From contig CAVRDK010000007.1 in the NCBI GenBank assembly GCA_963719855.1, positions 1 to 64,000 of the forward strand: a stretch of 64,000 nt of DNA, in the 5' to 3' direction. Both the position numbers and the translations under genes were made by a program. Below are positions 61,441 through 64,000 of this stretch, piece after piece; position 1 is the first letter of the stretch, and each line of letters begins with the position of its first letter. The DNA is from CAIQPV01 sp963719855. GTDB lineage: Bacteria; Pseudomonadota; Gammaproteobacteria; Burkholderiales; Gallionellaceae. The notes under the pieces are model-generated. The model was not told the DNA's origin, searched no databases, and saw only the letters and a program-made list of their open reading frames with translations.

Positions 61441-62616
61441 CTATTTCGCCTCTAGTGAAGCATAGTATTCGCGCAGAATAACCAGCACTTCAGGGCGGCT
61501 AAATTCAGCGGCCACTTCTTCACCCTTGGAAAGCGCATTGCGCAACTGCGTCCCAGATACCTGCAAGCGATCAGCATCATCGTGCGGGCAGGTTTTGGCT
61601 GATGCCATTCCGCCGCACTTGTAACACCAGAAAGAGATATCAATTTTCAGTGCTTCAGTCTCCAACGCACCCTTGGGCACATGATCAAAGATTGCGTGCG
61701 CATCAAACGGGCCGTAGTAACTTCCAACACCGGCGTGGTCGCGACCAACTATCTGGTATGAGCAGCCGTAGTTCTGACGGAACACTGCATGCAACAATGC
61801 CTCACGCGGTCCGGCGTAGCGCATATCGAGGGGATAGCCCGCCTGCACCACGGTCTTCTTGACAAAATACTTCTCGGCCAGCATACCAATAGCTTTTGCG
61901 CGCACTTCAGCGGGGATATCCCCAGGCTTGAGATTGCCCAGCAAGGAATGGATCAGCACGCCATCGCATACCTCGATCGCAATTTTCGCAAGATACTCAT
62001 GCGAACGGTGCATAGGATTGCGCGTTTGGAAACAGGCAACCTTGTTCCAACCCATCTGGGTAAACAGCGCACGCGTCTCTGCGGGAGTTTTGAACAGTTC
62101 AGGATATTTTTCCGGGAAACCGCCTTGCGACAGGACTTTGATAGGGCCAGCCAGATTGACAGCCCCCTGATCCATTACCATCTTGACGCCTGGGTGTTTA
62201 GGGTCAGTCGTCTTGTATACCATGGCGCACTCATGCGCTTTGTCGATCACATATTTCTCGGTGACCATCATGGTTGCAAGTATTTCGTCATTTTCTGCAT
62301 CAATCAGCGCAATTTCCTGGCCCGTTTTGATCGAGTCGGCGTCGGATTGACCAACAGAAAGAGTAATAGGAATTGGCCAAAACAGGCCATTGGCTGTTTT
62401 CATGCCATCGCACACACCTTGCCAATCGGCATGCGTCATGAAGCCATCCAATGGTGTAAATCCGCCGATGCCGAGCATGATAATATCGCCCTTCTCACGC
62501 GAACTAACTTTGATGCCGGTAAGCGTCAACGCACGTTTGCGCTCCGCAGCCAGCATTGTTCCTTCAAGCAATCGTGGATTAAGATCGCCTCCCCCGTGCG
62601 GATTAACGAGCGCCAT
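61441..62616 (-). CDS. sat: ATP sulfurylase Sat (dissimilatory type)
   Basis: 391 residues. It contains QTRNPMHRSHEYL (nucleotide-binding HxxH) and GRDHAGVGSYYG. It is a stand-alone homooligomeric sulfurylase, not CysDN. In sulfur oxidisers it makes ATP and sulfate from APS and pyrophosphate. Cysteines in CYKCGGMASAKTCP form a zinc-type site seen in this family. First gene of sat-aprB-aprA; divergent from soeA. Confidence 0.96.
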   Translation of the reverse strand: MALVNPHGGGDLNPRLLEGTMLAAERKRALTLTGIKVSSREKGDIIMLGIGGFTPLDGFMTHADWQGVCDGMKTANGLFWPIPITLSVGQSDADSIKTGQEIALIDAENDEILATMMVTEKYVIDKAHECAMVYKTTDPKHPGVKMVMDQGAVNLAGPIKVLSQGGFPEKYPELFKTPAETRALFTQMGWNKVACFQTRNPMHRSHEYLAKIAIEVCDGVLIHSLLGNLKPGDIPAEVRAKAIGMLAEKYFVKKTVVQAGYPLDMRYAGPREALLHAVFRQNYGCSYQIVGRDHAGVGSYYGPFDAHAIFDHVPKGALETEALKIDISFWCYKCGGMASAKTCPHDDADRLQVSGTQLRNALSKGEEVAAEFSRPEVLVILREYYASLEAK

Positions 62617-62676
62617 TAATATTCCCCATCAATAAATAAAGAGGGCGTACATTATTCTATTTGGCATGAAACAACG

Positions 62677-62717
62677 ATACCCCTGTTGGGTTGCTAGCTA
62701 TACCCATTATGGGCTAT
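62677..62717. promoter_or_regulatory. Tandem ACCC-N5-GGG motifs between sat and soeA
   Basis: ATACCCCTGTTGGGT (62677-62691) and ATACCCATTATGGGCTAT (62700-62717) are two related dyads in the 181-base divergent gap. They may be operators shared by sat and soeA; similar half-sites lie near the cytochrome genes at 55.0 kb. Confidence 0.4.
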
Positions 62718-62797
62718 GCTATCCCCCCTCATCACGGTTATGGATGGCAAAGCGCCCACTACGCATACTTCGCCCCTCAATAAAACTAGCAGAACGC

Positions 62798-64000
62798 ATG
62801 CCTTCAACCCCATTGTACGACCCGCTGGCTCCCCCTTTACCCGACGCAACGACCGAGACTCGCACCACCACCTGTTACATGTGCGCGTGCCGTTGCGGCA
62901 TTCGCGTCCACCTGCGCAACGGCGAGGTGCGCTATATAGACGGAAATCCCGACCACCCTTTGAATGGCGGCGTAATCTGCGCCAAGGGTTCCTCCGGCAT
63001 CATGAAACAGTATTCGCCCGCACGGCTGACCAAGCCGCTCAGGCGCAAACCGGGTACAGAGCGCGGAGCGGGCGAGTTTGAGGAAATCAGCTGGGAAGAA
63101 ACTTTCTCCATCCTCGCCGAACGTCTGGGAAATATTCGCGCCACCGATCCGAAGAAATTCGCACTATTCACCGGGCGCGACCAGATGCAGGCGCTGACTG
63201 GCATGTTTGCGCGCCAGTTCGGCACACCCAACTATGCCGCGCATGGCGGTTTTTGCTCGGTCAACATGGCCGCCGGCATGATCTACACCATCGGCGGCTC
63301 GTTCTGGGAATTCGGCGGCCCTGACCTCGACCGCGCCAAGCTGTTCATCATGATCGGCACGGCCGAGGATCATCACTCCAACCCGCTCAAAATCGCCATC
63401 TCCAAATTCAAGCGCGAGGGTGGACGTTTCATCTCGATCAACCCGGTGCGCACCGGCTATTCAGCCATCGCCGACGAATGGGTTCCAATCAAACCCGGCA
63501 CCGATGGTGCGTTGATGCTCGCGCTGATTCACGAAATTATCACGATGGGCCTGTATGACCGCGAATTTCTGGCGCGATACACCAACGCGGGCGAACTGGT
63601 GAATCTGGACGCGGCACATGACGAGTTCGGCATGTTCGTGCGCTCCGAAGTCCCCAAGGAAGAAGGTTGTTTTGATCCTGAAAACAAGCTGTGGTGGGAT
63701 CGCATCAGCAACCGTCCGGTGATTACCCATACTGAAGGCGCCGACCCGTTTTTGTTCGGCGAGTTCAAACTCCACGATGGCACGCCGGTCAAGCCTTCCT
63801 TTCAACTATTACAAGAACGAGTAAAGGACTACACGCCTGAATGGGCAGCAAAAATTACCGGCATTCCCGCCGATACCATTCACCGTTTGGCCTATGAAAT
63901 GGGCGTCACCGCGCGCGACCATAAGGTGGTGCTACCCATATCCTGGACTGATTCCTGGGGCAAGGAACATGACACCGTCACCGGTAACCCCGTAGCCTTT
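62798..64000 (+). CDS. soeA: Molybdopterin oxidoreductase, SoeA-type sulfite dehydrogenase, partial
   Basis: First 401 residues; cut by the right edge. An N-terminal [4Fe-4S] site (TCYMCACRCGI ... ICAKG) and the Mo-bisMGD fold (RLTKPLRRKPG, HGGFCSVNMAAGM, RFISINPVRTGYSAI) place it in the DMSO reductase family. No Tat signal is visible, which fits the cytoplasm-facing SoeA of SoeABC, oxidising sulfite directly and passing electrons to quinone. The neighbouring sat-aprBA supports sulfite as substrate. soeB and soeC should follow outside the window. A polysulfide or thiosulfate reductase-type enzyme is the alternative. Confidence 0.8.
   Translation, partial: MPSTPLYDPLAPPLPDATTETRTTTCYMCACRCGIRVHLRNGEVRYIDGNPDHPLNGGVICAKGSSGIMKQYSPARLTKPLRRKPGTERGAGEFEEISWEETFSILAERLGNIRATDPKKFALFTGRDQMQALTGMFARQFGTPNYAAHGGFCSVNMAAGMIYTIGGSFWEFGGPDLDRAKLFIMIGTAEDHHSNPLKIAISKFKREGGRFISINPVRTGYSAIADEWVPIKPGTDGALMLALIHEIITMGLYDREFLARYTNAGELVNLDAAHDEFGMFVRSEVPKEEGCFDPENKLWWDRISNRPVITHTEGADPFLFGEFKLHDGTPVKPSFQLLQERVKDYTPEWAAKITGIPADTIHRLAYEMGVTARDHKVVLPISWTDSWGKEHDTVTGNPVAF

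Overview
The window looks like the chromosome of a chemolithotrophic sulfur-oxidising betaproteobacterium, probably in the Nitrosomonadales (Gallionellaceae or Sulfuricellaceae-like). This rests on protein content: a dissimilatory sat-aprBA operon, a divergent SoeA-type molybdoenzyme, a system I cytochrome c maturation operon (ccmA-I), several multihaem cytochromes, and betaproteobacterial housekeeping blocks (dapA-bamC, rpsU-yqeY-dnaG, ffh, fabI). The genus is inference; there is no rRNA to test it.

Layout. (1) 1-4.8 kb is an integrated mobilizable element: relaxase (cut by the left edge), mobC, an RP4-like oriT, a GpA-family HUH replication protein, an AlpA-type regulator, and a short promoter-terminator unit antisense to the rep leader. 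(2) 5-12.6 kb holds HU, a winged-helix protein, a 26-residue basic peptide, a FliL-like protein, YfiR, a TonB-dependent receptor, a lipocalin-like protein and an HDOD-receiver-GGDEF protein. (3) 13-26.9 kb is accessory and decayed: two Q-rich paralogues, a chemoreceptor, an AsmA-like protein, tandem HDOD genes (one frameshifted), a FimV-like gene cut in two by an IS21-family element, fragments of an IS1182-like transposase, and a 167-bp MITE with a visible 10-bp target duplication. (4) 26.9-50.2 kb is core chromosome: srkA, a DUF1415 gene, rhlE, ccmABCDEFGHI, fabI, an MBL-fold hydrolase, bamC, dapA, feoAB, dnaG, yqeY, rpsU, a ypjD-like gene, ffh, a HAD phosphatase and tRNA-Ala(CGC). (5) 50.2-57.7 kb is a redox cluster: TlpA-like thioredoxin, PpiC-type isomerase, seven-haem cytochrome, NapC/NirT tetrahaem quinol dehydrogenase, dihaem cytochrome and a DUF302-like periplasmic protein. 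(6) 57.7-64 kb is the sulfite oxidation module: ykgJ-like gene, aprA, aprB, sat, and divergently soeA (cut by the right edge).

How it fits together. Sat and AprBA convert sulfite to sulfate via APS in the cytoplasm, and SoeA would give a parallel direct route. The Ccm operon supplies the holocytochromes needed by the 52-57 kb cluster, where a NapC-type anchor could pass electrons between the quinone pool and the periplasmic cytochromes. Several HDOD/GGDEF, YfiR, FimV-like and MCP genes suggest c-di-GMP and surface-motility control. Three single-base insertions (second HDOD gene, istA, ccmG) break otherwise good reading frames and may be biological or sequence errors.
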